A stretch of DNA of 25,843 nucleotides from positions 1 to 25,843 of IMG/VR virus record IMGVR_UViG_3300028883_001009. One strand, written 5' to 3'. A program made the translations under genes and the position numbers. The stretch comes from a virus. Position 1 is the stretch's first letter. Every line of letters starts with the position of its first letter. Positions 7,075 to 14,604 of this stretch are shown here, in pieces. A model generated the notes under the pieces. That model did not search any database and was not told where the DNA came from. It saw only the letters and a program-made list of their open reading frames with translations.

Positions 7075-7854
7075 CTAAAGTGGATGTGCGATCGCCTCCA
7101 TTAATCCCCGGAGGTATCGAAGCAATTCGTTTGGATCGGTGTGTTTCCAGTCGGCCAGGCGATCTTCGTTGACGGCGTCGAACAGTTCTTCGAAAGCCGC
7201 CCGCATCCGATCGCTCATCTTCACCGACGGCTGGCAGGCCCTTTTACGGGCCTTTTTAATGTTCTCTTTGACGACTTTGCCGTGCATCTGGCGGGCGGTA
7301 CGTTTGATATGGGCGGCGGTGATGCGGCCGTCGGCGGTTTCCACCGCCTGGCGCCAGATCTCGATCTGCTTTTCTTCGGGGTATTTGGCGAGGGCGCGGG
7401 CCTGGCGTTCGTTTTGGGGAATTGGATTATTGTTTTGTCTCCCATTGGGAGACATTTTTGAATCAGTCAATTTCTGTCGCCAATTGGCGACACTTTTCAG
7501 ATCCGAAACATGCGGAATAATCCTATCGACTACATCTGCGGATGAAATCAGTCTATAAGCGTGGGCACGTTGGAGATCCCATAGATCCTTTGCATAATCA
7601 GAGAAAACTTTGTGGGTTTCTCGATAGAGTTTTTTATCGCAGATTTCCCGCAATGCACATCCCACTTGGTAAAACGCCTCGAAATTATTGGTGACGATTT
7701 CCTCCAACTCTACAAGGCGCTTTTTCTCGCGTACCGACATAGGTGGCATTCCAGGAAAACTCTCATTAAACGGGATGATGCCATCAGTATCAGAATCAAT
7801 GACCTCAAACTCTGGGGAGGTTGCTTTGAACAATGGATTGCCTCGTCTTGCCAT
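7075..7854 (-). CDS. Phage DNA-binding-like protein of unknown role
   Basis: 259 residues. Residues about 45-110 (LEEIVTNNFEAFYQVGCALREICDKKLYRE through the HAYRLISSADVV segment) form an all-helical domain common in phage and plasmid proteins and often annotated as hypothetical or ParB-like. The C-terminal half is strongly basic (AAHIKRTARQMHGKVVKENIKKARKR), then acidic. Probably DNA-binding. AGGAG lies 8 bases before the ATG. It sits between the regulator genes and the transposase in the early run. A partition or replication-regulation role is possible, but no catalytic motif is visible. Confidence 0.7.
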   Translation of the reverse strand: MARRGNPLFKATSPEFEVIDSDTDGIIPFNESFPGMPPMSVREKKRLVELEEIVTNNFEAFYQVGCALREICDKKLYRETHKVFSDYAKDLWDLQRAHAYRLISSADVVDRIIPHVSDLKSVANWRQKLTDSKMSPNGRQNNNPIPQNERQARALAKYPEEKQIEIWRQAVETADGRITAAHIKRTARQMHGKVVKENIKKARKRACQPSVKMSDRMRAAFEELFDAVNEDRLADWKHTDPNELLRYLRGLMEAIAHPL

Positions 7855-7877
7855 CTCTAAATCTCCTCAGTGATGGA

Positions 7878-8105
7878 TCATTCGCTAATCTGCTTTACAA
7901 ACGTAACAGTCGACCTGTACCGCCGGTGGGCAGGATCCAGAATGTTGAAATGGTAGATCACCTTGCCGATGGTCTGCCGTTCGTCCTGTAGACCCACGTA
8001 TTCCAGAAACTGCTGGGCCACGTGGTTGGCTCGGGCCACATGACCGAGAATCCGTTCGATAACGTCTCCTGATGTGTGGTCGTTGATGTTGATTGAATCC
8101 ATCAT
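7878..8105 (-). CDS. Hypothetical protein coupled to the HTH gene
   Basis: A 75-residue protein starting MMDSININDHTSGDV. Its ATG overlaps the stop of the upstream HTH gene as ATGA, so it is probably translated by re-initiation. The sequence looks like alternating helix and strand (VIERILGHVARANHVAQQFLEYV, then YRSTVTFVKQI). No family is recognised. It lies in the promoter-proximal part of the Mu-like early run, where regulators and small DNA-binding proteins are usual. Confidence 0.6.
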   Translation of the reverse strand: MMDSININDHTSGDVIERILGHVARANHVAQQFLEYVGLQDERQTIGKVIYHFNILDPAHRRYRSTVTFVKQISE

Positions 8106-8611
8106 GACCGCCCCCTATCCCTGGACTCCATCTCCACCAGCATCGCCTTGCGCCTCTTCAGCGAGTCCATAATCCGTTTCTTCCGGGCCTCCTCCCTGGC
8201 GATCTCCGCCCGCAAAGCCTCCGGACCGGGCAATACAAAAAACCCACTGGACTTGCCCATGATCACCAAAGGTTCGTTACAGCCGGTCACGTAACAAAAG
8301 GCCGGCAGGTACTCGGCCGGGATATGACGGCGATTAACGCCGCCATCGCTGTCGGTTTCTCGGGTCCAGGAATAGATAGTGTCCGAAGTTATGGTGTCGC
8401 CGGTCAGATGGGAAATCTCGCCGGCAATCTGGGCGACGGAAAGCGAACAATCTTTGATGGCACGTCGAAGGGAAGAACGAAGTTGATCGATGCAGCGGTA
8501 GGTGCCTTCGGTCTCTTCAGGCGCGGCCTCCCGCTGGAGTTTTTTCAGATAATCGAAAATCGAGTCCTGGGCATGCCGCCTGTGGTCAGTTTTTCGCCTG
8601 GCTTTCGACAT
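8102..8611 (-). CDS. HTH-type protein, early phage regulator
   Basis: 169 residues from the ATG at 8611, with AGGGGG five bases upstream; an in-frame GTG six bases earlier is possible. Residues about 50-85 look like a helix-turn-helix (LSVAQIAGEISHLTGDTITSDTIYSW). The C-terminus is a charged coiled-coil-like helix (ALRAEIAREEARKKRIMDSLKRRKA). It is the second gene of the leftward run after the Ner-like gene, where Mu-like phages often carry an extra regulator. Probably DNA-binding; its target is unknown. Confidence 0.65.
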   Translation of the reverse strand: MSKARRKTDHRRHAQDSIFDYLKKLQREAAPEETEGTYRCIDQLRSSLRRAIKDCSLSVAQIAGEISHLTGDTITSDTIYSWTRETDSDGGVNRRHIPAEYLPAFCYVTGCNEPLVIMGKSSGFFVLPGPEALRAEIAREEARKKRIMDSLKRRKAMLVEMESRDRGRS

Positions 8612-8653
8612 TGACACCCCCTATCGGGCGGGGTAATACATTAACGGTAACGA

Positions 8654-8875
8654 TTAAGCGCTTTTGCGCTCGACGTAGTACCAGGGGAAAACGGCTTCTA
8701 CGGGCATGTCGAGTCTCCGGGCGATATCCAACATATGGTCTTTGGCTACATAGCCGGTGTCCCGGCTACGAACCACCTTGGACACGATCACGCCGGATAT
8801 GCCCCACTCCTTGGCGAGAGCTGCCTGTGTGATACCTCGTTTTTTTAATTCTGCCTGGATGTCGGCGGGATGCAT
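8654..8875 (-). CDS. Ner-like / Cro-like HTH regulator
   Basis: A 73-residue protein starting MHPADIQAELKKRG. GGGAG lies 7 bases before the ATG at 8875; a longer frame would run through the promoter region. A classic HTH is visible at about residues 14-40 (ITQAALAKEWGISGVIVSKVVRS). In Mu, Ner is a 75-residue protein that dampens both repressor and early transcription. Here the gene is the first of the leftward run, divergent from the repressor across a 110-base control region, exactly the Mu arrangement. Confidence 0.8.
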   Translation of the reverse strand: MHPADIQAELKKRGITQAALAKEWGISGVIVSKVVRSRDTGYVAKDHMLDIARRLDMPVEAVFPWYYVERKSA

Positions 8876-8985
8876 GGCTGGTCTCCCTTGTCGAAAAATT
8901 GTTAGTGTTTTGACATAACTATTTATAAAATACACAATCATATGATTTTGTAAAGTCTTTATCCAATGTTTGGTGATTTTTTTCT
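8876..8985. promoter_or_regulatory. Divergent early/repressor control region
   Basis: An AT-rich gap between the Ner-like and repressor genes. On the minus strand TTTACA (about 8956-8951) followed 16 bases later by TATTTT resembles a promoter for the early genes. On the plus strand TTGACA at 8910-8915 could serve the repressor. Between them AATCATATGATT at 8936-8947 is a perfect 12-base palindrome, a good operator candidate for the repressor or Ner-like protein. Promoter calls are by eye. Confidence 0.55.
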
Positions 8986-9486
8986 ATGACTATACGCTCC
9001 GATTCATTCAGCAAAAGGCTACTTTCCCTTATTAAAAAGGCGGGGGATAATAATAAATCATTCGCGCAAGCTATAGAAATTTCTGAAAATTCAGCGACAA
9101 ACTATCTTAAAAAAGGTAGGATTCCTGAACCTGACATCCTTGTTAGGATTGCCAAGCGTTATAAAAAATCAATCGATTGGTTATTACAAGATTTGTTTGA
9201 TGAGGTCCCCAAGGAAGAAATTTCGCATGAAGCGTATCCATGTTTGGTGTTAATCGAACACTTTCAACAGAGAATGATAGCCTCCGATATAAATTTCGAT
9301 CTTTTAAAGTTAGAAAAGATACGCCCTGAGGCACTTCAGGAAGTTAGCGAATTTATAAAATTCAAAATAGGTATGTATGATCGCCGCGTAAACGGCGAGC
9401 GTCGTGAGGAAGATATTCCCGATCTGATACCCGAAGAGGATCGGCGTTCCGGTCAAGACCGCAGGGTGGCAAACCTAAAAAGTTAA
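8986..9486 (+). CDS. Mu-like prophage repressor (HTH)
   Basis: 166 residues. An N-terminal lambda-repressor-like HTH (SFAQAIEISENSATNYLKKGRIP, about residues 25-47) is followed by a helical middle and a charged tail with the DRRVNGERRE and DRRSGQDRR motifs. There is no S24 peptidase domain, so self-cleavage as in lambda CI is not expected; a Mu c-type repressor controlled by other means fits better. It diverges from the Ner-like gene. The ribosome-binding site is weak. An open frame in the -1 phase continues past its stop (9408-9842); see that entry. Confidence 0.8.
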   Translation: MTIRSDSFSKRLLSLIKKAGDNNKSFAQAIEISENSATNYLKKGRIPEPDILVRIAKRYKKSIDWLLQDLFDEVPKEEISHEAYPCLVLIEHFQQRMIASDINFDLLKLEKIRPEALQEVSEFIKFKIGMYDRRVNGERREEDIPDLIPEEDRRSGQDRRVANLKS

Positions 9487-9842
9487 AGCCCGCCCAAAAG
9501 CGCGGCAGTCAGGGTGGGCAGCGACCGCCGAAAACGTCTGGCGGCTTTTTTGCGATCTACATTGATAACCACGGCCAGGTACTTCGAATATTCAACAACA
9601 AGGCCGGCGCCAGGCTGGCCATACTACAGCCCGGACAACCCTACTATATACAGGCCCTGACCAAAAATCCGCTATCCATGGTCAGGGCCATTCGTAAGGT
9701 GGCTCAATCCTGGACGATACAGACCATACGGTTCAAGATGGGGTTTTCAAAATTTTGGATACCGGCAACTGCCCGGATCTATCCAGACGACCCTGGACCG
9801 CCCCCACTGTTGATCATGACCATCAGTTTAAACTCGCTCTGA
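9408..9842 (+). pseudogene. Open coding-like frame without a start, overlapping the repressor tail
   Basis: This frame is open from just after a TGA at 9405 to a TGA at 9840-9842 and reads as protein from about 9550 on (FFAIYIDNHGQVLRIFNN ... FSKFWIPATARIYPDDP), with GC-rich third positions like a true gene. No ATG, GTG or TTG occurs before the codon for the Met in LSMVRAIRK. It lies in the -1 frame of the repressor and overlaps its stop. Explanations: a remnant that lost its start, a frameshifted extension of the repressor, or chance. A terminator-like hairpin inside it argues against joint expression. No family is recognised. Confidence 0.4.
9525..9551 (+). terminator. Rho-independent terminator after repressor
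   Basis: CCGCC (9525-9529) pairs with GGCGG (9540-9544) around a 10-base loop and is followed by C and six T. It lies about 40 bases after the repressor stop and fits termination of the rightward repressor transcript. Confidence 0.65.
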
Positions 9843-10118
9843 ATACAATATACTGCAACCAAAAGATAAATGGGGACAGTTGGCAGAATTGTCTGTGGCT
9901 ATGCTTTGTAGGATTTGATGGAATGAGTCCATTTTTGAACTTGTCTCAAAGGTTATGTTAGTTCTTTTTGATTGCTTATCGTCGCGGCAACACTGGTTGG
10001 CTCTGGCATTTTAAAGAAGGCACATCGCACATCCTGCAAGATTAGCAATTACTGAGACCGGTGAAGTTTTCAACATCATCATTCTGTCTATCCATAGCCT
10101 ATTCACATAGGAGAAGCT
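9843..10118. other. Intergenic gap, possible prophage terminus
   Basis: A 276-base gap with no gene seen. It contains a weak hairpin near 9876-9894 (GACAGTT/AATTGTC) and a CCTAT/ATAGG hairpin just before the Mrr gene. The Mu-like element should end here or slightly earlier, but no direct target repeat or terminal TG/CA array could be recognised. Confidence 0.4.
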
Positions 10119-10973
10119 ATGACAGACCTACAAGTCCCACAGCACTTCCGTTACATCATTCCTATTGTCCAGGTTTTGAAGGAGCTTGGAGGTTCTGGCA
10201 GAGCTGGTGAGGTCACCGATTTTGTAGTGGAAAAACTGCAAATCCCAGAAGATGAACTCAATGAAACCATTTCGTCTGCGCAATCAAGGGTTAAAAATCA
10301 AGTGCAGTGGGCCAGATTCATGCTGGTGAAGGCTGGCTATCTCGACTCATCGACCAAGGGTGTCTGGGCTCTTACAGAGAAAGGACTAAATTTGAAGCCC
10401 TCTGACCAGTTTCTACTGGATCTATACGAGCAACGGAAACATATGGGCAAGGAATACCGGCAGCAACGTAAAAAAGGTGAGGTTGGACCGGGATCTGAAG
10501 AACCAGTTGAGGGCAATGATTACCAATCTGAACTTTTGAGTAAATTGAAAAAACTGGCCCCCAATGGTTTTGAACGCATCTGCCAGAGGCTCCTCCGTGA
10601 ATCAGGCTTTGAGCAAGTCACAGTTACCGGTCGTTCAGGTGACGGTGGCATTGATGGCATCGGAGTCCTACAGGTTAATCCGTTTGTCAGCTTCAAAGTC
10701 TTGTTTCAGTGCAAGCGATATCAAGGTTCAGTTGGTGCTGCAGTGGTAAGAGATTTCAGAGGAGCCATGATGGGCAGGGCTGACAAGGGCATCATCATGA
10801 CAACCGGTACCTTCACCTTAGATGCCAAGAAGGAGGCCCGAAGAGATGGTGTTACGCCCATCGAACTGGTCGATGGTGACAGCCTGGTAGGGATGTTTGA
10901 GCAGTATGAGCTTGGCCTCAAACCATTCAAGACTTATGAACTGGATTACAAGTTCTTTGAGGAATTTGAGTAG
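10119..10973 (+). CDS. mrr: Mrr-type type IV restriction endonuclease
   Basis: 284 residues (E. coli Mrr is 304). The N-terminal Mrr winged helix (about 5-95, ending GVWALTEKGL) is followed by a linker and a PD-(D/E)xK catalytic domain (about 136-260). Visible active-site elements: E152 in FERICQRLL, D179 in GDGGIDG, and Q197-x-K199 in FQCKRYQ. Mrr enzymes cut DNA carrying foreign methylation and act as phage/DNA-entry defence. AGGAGAAG lies 4-5 bases before the ATG. No methylase gene is adjacent, as expected for a solitary type IV enzyme. It lies just outside the Mu-like element. Confidence 0.92.
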   Translation: MTDLQVPQHFRYIIPIVQVLKELGGSGRAGEVTDFVVEKLQIPEDELNETISSAQSRVKNQVQWARFMLVKAGYLDSSTKGVWALTEKGLNLKPSDQFLLDLYEQRKHMGKEYRQQRKKGEVGPGSEEPVEGNDYQSELLSKLKKLAPNGFERICQRLLRESGFEQVTVTGRSGDGGIDGIGVLQVNPFVSFKVLFQCKRYQGSVGAAVVRDFRGAMMGRADKGIIMTTGTFTLDAKKEARRDGVTPIELVDGDSLVGMFEQYELGLKPFKTYELDYKFFEEFE

Positions 10974-11279
10974 AGTTACTTCACAATCTAAATATTTTGA
11001 TAATTTAATGCCGCGAAATTAAACACGGCGGAGCTGATTGAAGCCCTTTGCCAATTAATGCCTTTCAGTATCTTAAAGGATTAATGATTTAAAGGGTGAT
11101 ATAAAATTAAATTTTGGGCATAGATATTCTATACAAATCAAAAGTTTCTCTGATTTGGGATATTGGTATGTAATCTCAGGTTTTGACAGCCTCAATTTTC
11201 GTGGGATACTCTCAATATATCTGTAATTCGAATTGTTATTGGACACTGGTATGCGGCGAATACTAAAAACTATTTAATT
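10974..11279. other. AT-rich intergenic gap
   Basis: A 306-base AT-rich stretch without a gene. Its only clear content is the promoter-like pair at 11183-11210. No strong terminator after mrr is visible; the TTAATG/CATTAA-like short repeats around 11010-11090 form no long stem. Confidence 0.4.
11183..11210 (+). promoter_or_regulatory. Candidate sigma-70 promoter
   Basis: TTGACA at 11183-11188 and GATACT at 11205-11210 with a 16-base spacer, about 70 bases upstream of the 194-residue membrane protein gene. The match is good by eye but untested. Confidence 0.45.
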
Positions 11280-11864
11280 ATGAATACAAATGAGCAAAAG
11301 AACCACTTATACGGGGTGTCGCATTTCAGCATTGGTGCCTTATTTTACATAATTTTGGCTGGACTTGTTGTTGGTGTGCTAATAATATACCCCAGCGAAA
11401 TTAGAGACGCGATTTGGTTAATGAGAAAGGATAACGCCGAATCGATTACCATTCCCTATCTATCAGTTAAACTCCAAAATGATGGCAATGAATCTATTTC
11501 ACTTCCTTTGCAAGGCGAATGCTTGTTATGGCCACCTGAGCATAGTTGGGATTATGAATGCGGATACGAATTCAAACAGACAGACGGAGCTAACATTGAT
11601 TCCAAGGCAATCTCCGTTCCCGCCAAGGGTGAAAAAGATTATCTAATTCATGTGACAAAATTAGCCCCAATTCATCAGACAAAAACTTCGCTGGCGCGTT
11701 TCCTCTTAACAGGTGATTGGCAAATCCAATTCTTCGCAGTTACAGACCAAAAAGGTCGATTAAAAATTAAGAGCAGACGCATCCCTTTCACCGTAGATTC
11801 AATGTCATCAAAATATTTATTTGAAGTATATCGGAAATCCCATCAGCGTGAACTCTTAAATTGA
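11280..11864 (+). CDS. Membrane-anchored hypothetical protein
   Basis: 194 residues. One hydrophobic segment at about 17-37 (GALFYIILAGLVVGVLII) is preceded by a short polar N-terminus, so most of the protein (about 38-194) is likely displayed on one side of the membrane. That part looks beta-rich (ITIPYLSVKLQNDGNESISLPL). No family is recognised. The gene is clearly more AT-rich than the elements on both sides, suggesting separate acquisition. No good ribosome-binding site is visible before the ATG. It has no close partner gene; it lies between mrr and the broken nuclease. Confidence 0.6.
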   Translation: MNTNEQKNHLYGVSHFSIGALFYIILAGLVVGVLIIYPSEIRDAIWLMRKDNAESITIPYLSVKLQNDGNESISLPLQGECLLWPPEHSWDYECGYEFKQTDGANIDSKAISVPAKGEKDYLIHVTKLAPIHQTKTSLARFLLTGDWQIQFFAVTDQKGRLKIKSRRIPFTVDSMSSKYLFEVYRKSHQRELLN

Positions 11865-11934
11865 AGGTCAAGATTACTCCAACGTATCTGTAGATTTGAA
11901 CAACCTGTGATTTGGTCGATGTATCGCAGTTTTT

Positions 11935-12453
11935 TCATTCCAACCAAAACGGTTGATTACAATATCTTATCGTAACTTCAGACGTGATCGGGTTTGAATC
12001 GCTCCAGAGCCCTCTGCCAGTCGCTTTGGCTTTATTTTCGTATTCAAGCCAATCACTGCAAAAATCCGCACGGCAATATTTCCGATAAACCCAGGCAAAT
12101 CCGTGCCAAACAAGGGCTTCGTTTAAGAACACATAATCGGCTGGCATCTGGACCAAGGCAACGGTTCAGCCATAACGGTCGGTGTCCATTGGAGTGATCT
12201 TCACGGTTTTCTTGAAAACCTTTTGGCTGGTGAACTGTTTGGCTTTGTTACCGAACGCCTGGCGTTTCTCTGGCGTGTCGATGCCGTAGAGACGGATCTT
12301 GACCTGATTTCCGTTATGCAGGACCTTGACTGTGTCACCGTCGGAGATGCCCACAACCTTTGCCTGGTAAGAAGGCTCTTCTGCCCAAACTAGGGTTGAC
12401 AGCAGGATAAGAAATAGAAACGCCGCCAATGATATTCGGTTGAATTTGCGCAT
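11935..12453 (-). pseudogene. Secreted thermonuclease (SNase-like), broken by in-frame TGA
   Basis: The frame starts MRKFNRISLAAFLFLILL, a signal peptide cleaved near AWAEE-like residues 22-25, then a staphylococcal-nuclease domain (about 30-155) with DGDTVKV and RLYGIDTPE. R54 and E62 match SNase R35 and E43. At codon 96 the sequence reads DTDRYG-stop-TVALVQM in one frame; family members have DRYGR or DKYGR there, and that arginine (R87 of SNase) is catalytic. CGA to TGA is a single-base change. The remainder (ALVWHGFAWVYRKYC, GRGLWSD) is intact in frame. Without read-through the product is inactive. Confidence 0.85.
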
Positions 12454-12490
12454 GCTGGCAATATTGCCACACTGCAACCGTTGCGGCCAT

Positions 12491-12528
12491 AAAAAAAAAA
12501 GACAAGCCCCTGGGCATAGAGGCTTGTC
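12491..12528 (-). terminator. Strong minus-strand terminator or leader attenuator
   Basis: GACAAGCC (12501-12508) and GGCTTGTC (12521-12528) form a perfect 8-bp stem with a 12-base loop. On the minus strand the stem is followed by ten T (12500-12491). It lies 38 bases upstream of the thermonuclease start, so it either ends an older leftward transcript or attenuates the nuclease leader. Confidence 0.75.
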
Positions 12529-12915
12529 CGTGAACAAGAGCGAAGCGGGAGAGGCTTTCCTGTTCCGTTGACTGTCTGGTTCCACAAAAGCCAGCGCAGT
12601 TTCAACTCAGATCGGTTTCAACACAGCGAGGTGAACATCCAATGCTGCTAATCTACTGAGCAGAATCAATGCCAAATAAACCATTCGATTAAATCCAATG
12701 GAATAGTGGGGACCTATAGGCTTCATTGAAAAGTTGGAGAACCATTTGTGTGCTATTTTTTATAACCTTTGTTGATAGATTTTTATTAAAAACCATCCAC
12801 CTACCCGTGATGCTCTTTTTAACCAGCTTGAATCACGATACATATTAAACCTTACCATTGGTTGGTTTTTTGCATCTACCTAAAATAGATATAAAAATAA
12901 CCGATGGAGGGTAAT
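12529..12915. other. Intergenic gap before NERD gene
   Basis: About 390 bases without a supported gene, becoming AT-rich towards the NERD gene. A divergent control region is likely, but no promoter pair with canonical spacing could be picked with confidence. Confidence 0.4.
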
Positions 12916-13815
12916 ATGGGATCAATACTGATTTCCGGTGCGTTCATTCCGGTAATGCTGCTTTCCATACTGGCTCTATCTGTTCTCTATTTTTTCAAAT
13001 CGCCTTGGTTCAAGGGATTCGCCGGAGAAATGATGGTTCATTTCTCCGCGAAGATCCATCTGAACAAGGATAAATATCACGTCCTCAGGAACGTCACGCT
13101 GCCCACCATTGATGGCACGACCCAGATTGACCATATTATCGTTTCACAATACGGCGTGTTCGTCATCGAGACCAAGAATATGAAAGGATGGATTTTTGGA
13201 GGCGCCCGTCAGAAAACGTGGACCCAAAAAATATTCAAATATACAAAAAAATTTCAAAATCCCCTTCATCAAAACTACAAACACGTTGAAACCCTGAAAT
13301 CATTGCTGGAACTGACCGATCAGCAAATATTCTCGGTTGTCGCATTTGTAGGCAACAGCACCTTCAAAACCGAAATGCCGAATAATGTGATCAACGTCCC
13401 AGGACTGATCAGGTATATCAAATCCAAGGACCGGCAGGTGATACTTAGCACTGATGTACCGATGATTGTTTCCAAAATTGAGGCTGAGCGACTGGCCCCA
13501 TCGAGAGAAACTACCAAGGCACACATAAAACACGTCAAAAATATTATCGAGGAGAAACAAACCAGGCATTCATGCCCCAGAAATGATAGCCCTATGGCTG
13601 TTCGCAACGTGAAGAACAACGCGAATCGTAGGCAACCAATTCCGGAATATTCGAGAGCGCCAAAACCCGGAAAGGTTTTAGATAGTCCACCAAAAAATGA
13701 TGAAGTGGGATTTTCGAAGAAGGCAGAACCGTTGTTTACGGATTCCTGGGGAAATAGAACATGGCGGGATGATGAAATAGAACCGGCATTTATGATGGAT
13801 CGGGAGTTTCGATAA
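12916..13815 (+). CDS. Membrane-anchored NERD-domain nuclease-like protein
   Basis: 299 residues from the ATG at 12916, which has GGAGGG four bases upstream; an in-frame ATG at 12904 overlaps that site. An N-terminal membrane segment (about 5-27) precedes a NERD domain (about 34-150). PD-(D/E)xK-like residues are visible: E38 (GFAGEMM), D72 (TQIDHI) and E85-x-K87 (VIETKN). NERD proteins are predicted nucleases involved in DNA processing. Near residues 215-235 CPRNDSPMAVRNVKNNAN resembles the topoisomerase-type zinc finger often fused to NERD, but the second and later cysteines are lost. The tail is charged and probably disordered. Confidence 0.85.
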   Translation: MGSILISGAFIPVMLLSILALSVLYFFKSPWFKGFAGEMMVHFSAKIHLNKDKYHVLRNVTLPTIDGTTQIDHIIVSQYGVFVIETKNMKGWIFGGARQKTWTQKIFKYTKKFQNPLHQNYKHVETLKSLLELTDQQIFSVVAFVGNSTFKTEMPNNVINVPGLIRYIKSKDRQVILSTDVPMIVSKIEAERLAPSRETTKAHIKHVKNIIEEKQTRHSCPRNDSPMAVRNVKNNANRRQPIPEYSRAPKPGKVLDSPPKNDEVGFSKKAEPLFTDSWGNRTWRDDEIEPAFMMDREFR

Positions 13816-13912
13816 AAGAGTCCAAAAACTGAAAAGTTTCCTGGAAGCTGGAAAAAGGTCCATTACAGATTTTTCCCGGCTTCAAATTAGCTTAAAATAC
13901 AGGAGGCTTGCC

Positions 13913-14248
13913 ATGAAAGATAACGACGATTTCGAAAGAGGGGTCTGCAGTTTCTGTGGCAAAAGCAGGAAGGAAGTCCACAGGCTCGTCGGAGGCCCAA
14001 ATATTTATATCTGCGATAAGTGTGTCCTTGCTTGCGCTGATTTTATTCAAAATGATAGAGAGGACCCGATCGACAGCCTGGAAGAGCGGAGATGTTTTTT
14101 CAGGAATGTTTATTTCATAATGGAAACGGACAGGCTCGCATTCAAGGAACTGTGCGGTTATGTTAGAGGCATCGCCAGCGGTCTCCGGCTTGCTGACGGA
14201 TATTGTCGGGAGAGAATCGACGACGAGATCCCGGACCAGCCGGCTTGA
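13913..14248 (+). CDS. Stand-alone ClpX-type zinc-binding domain protein
   Basis: 111 residues. Residues 11-43 match the ClpX N-terminal zinc-binding domain, with C12, C15, C34 and C37 in the CSFCGKS and YICDKCV motifs. In ClpX this domain dimerises and docks substrates and adaptors such as SspB. The AAA+ part is absent; the other two-thirds is helical and of unknown function, so it is not a ClpX unfoldase. A possible role is ClpX adaptor or competitor (inferred). AGGAGG lies 7 bases upstream of the ATG. An HU/IHF-like gene follows after 32 bases in the same direction. Confidence 0.85.
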   Translation: MKDNDDFERGVCSFCGKSRKEVHRLVGGPNIYICDKCVLACADFIQNDREDPIDSLEERRCFFRNVYFIMETDRLAFKELCGYVRGIASGLRLADGYCRERIDDEIPDQPA

Positions 14249-14280
14249 TTCGGCCCAAAAAATCAAAAAGGTGAAAACCA

Positions 14281-14559
14281 TTGAACAAGATGGAGCTTAT
14301 CCAGGCGCTAAGAGATTCTGACTACCTGCTTTCCAAATCCGAGGCCGAAAGTGTCGTAAGGCTGTTCTTCGATGGGATGGCCGATGCACTGGCAAAAGGT
14401 GACCGTGTTGAAATCCGGGGATTCTGTTCCTTTTTTGTTAAGGAATACGAGGGATACACCGGCCGGAATCCCAAAACAGGTGAAAAGGTAAAAATCGCTC
14501 CGAAAAAGCTTCCCTTTTTCAAGCCCGGGAAGGAATTAAAAGAGAGGGTGGATCAATAA
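14281..14559 (+). CDS. HU/IHF-family DNA-bending protein
   Basis: 92 residues, typical family length. The TTG at 14281 (AAGGTG seven bases upstream) gives the usual N-terminus MNKMELIQALRD; the ATG at 14290 is the alternative. The core GDRVEIRGFCSFFVKEYEG and the arm region GRNPKTGEKVKI are characteristic. HU/IHF dimers bend DNA in recombination, replication and transposition. The family is clear, but assignment to HU versus an IHF subunit is not made; IHF-beta-like is the closest impression. It is the second gene of a two-gene unit with the ClpX-type zinc-finger protein. Confidence 0.9.
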   Translation: MNKMELIQALRDSDYLLSKSEAESVVRLFFDGMADALAKGDRVEIRGFCSFFVKEYEGYTGRNPKTGEKVKIAPKKLPFFKPGKELKERVDQ

Positions 14560-14604
14560 CACAAAGAGAAGTTCCGGAAGTAAAAAGGCTTAAAAATCGT
14601 TTCG

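Larger units (their letters stand above)
75..9486. mobile_element. Mu-like transposable prophage, early region (partial)
   Basis: A divergent repressor faces a leftward gene run containing Ner-like, MuA-like, MuB-like, Gam-like and GemA-like proteins in the order known for Mu (repressor, ner, A, B, gam, gemA). This order is what identifies the element. Late genes (lysis, head, tail) are not in the window and should lie left of base 1. The element terminus beyond the repressor was not identified; no convincing terminal repeats or transposase-binding sites were seen in 9487-10118. Confidence 0.9.

Noticed and set aside
12163-12170. Selenocysteine at the in-frame TGA of the thermonuclease
   Set aside because: The family has a catalytic arginine here, not Cys, and no convincing selenocysteine insertion hairpin follows the TGA.
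13913-14248. Truncated clpX gene
   Set aside because: The region after the zinc finger shows no remnant of the AAA+ domain, and the gene has its own good start and stop, so it is a stand-alone protein rather than a broken clpX.
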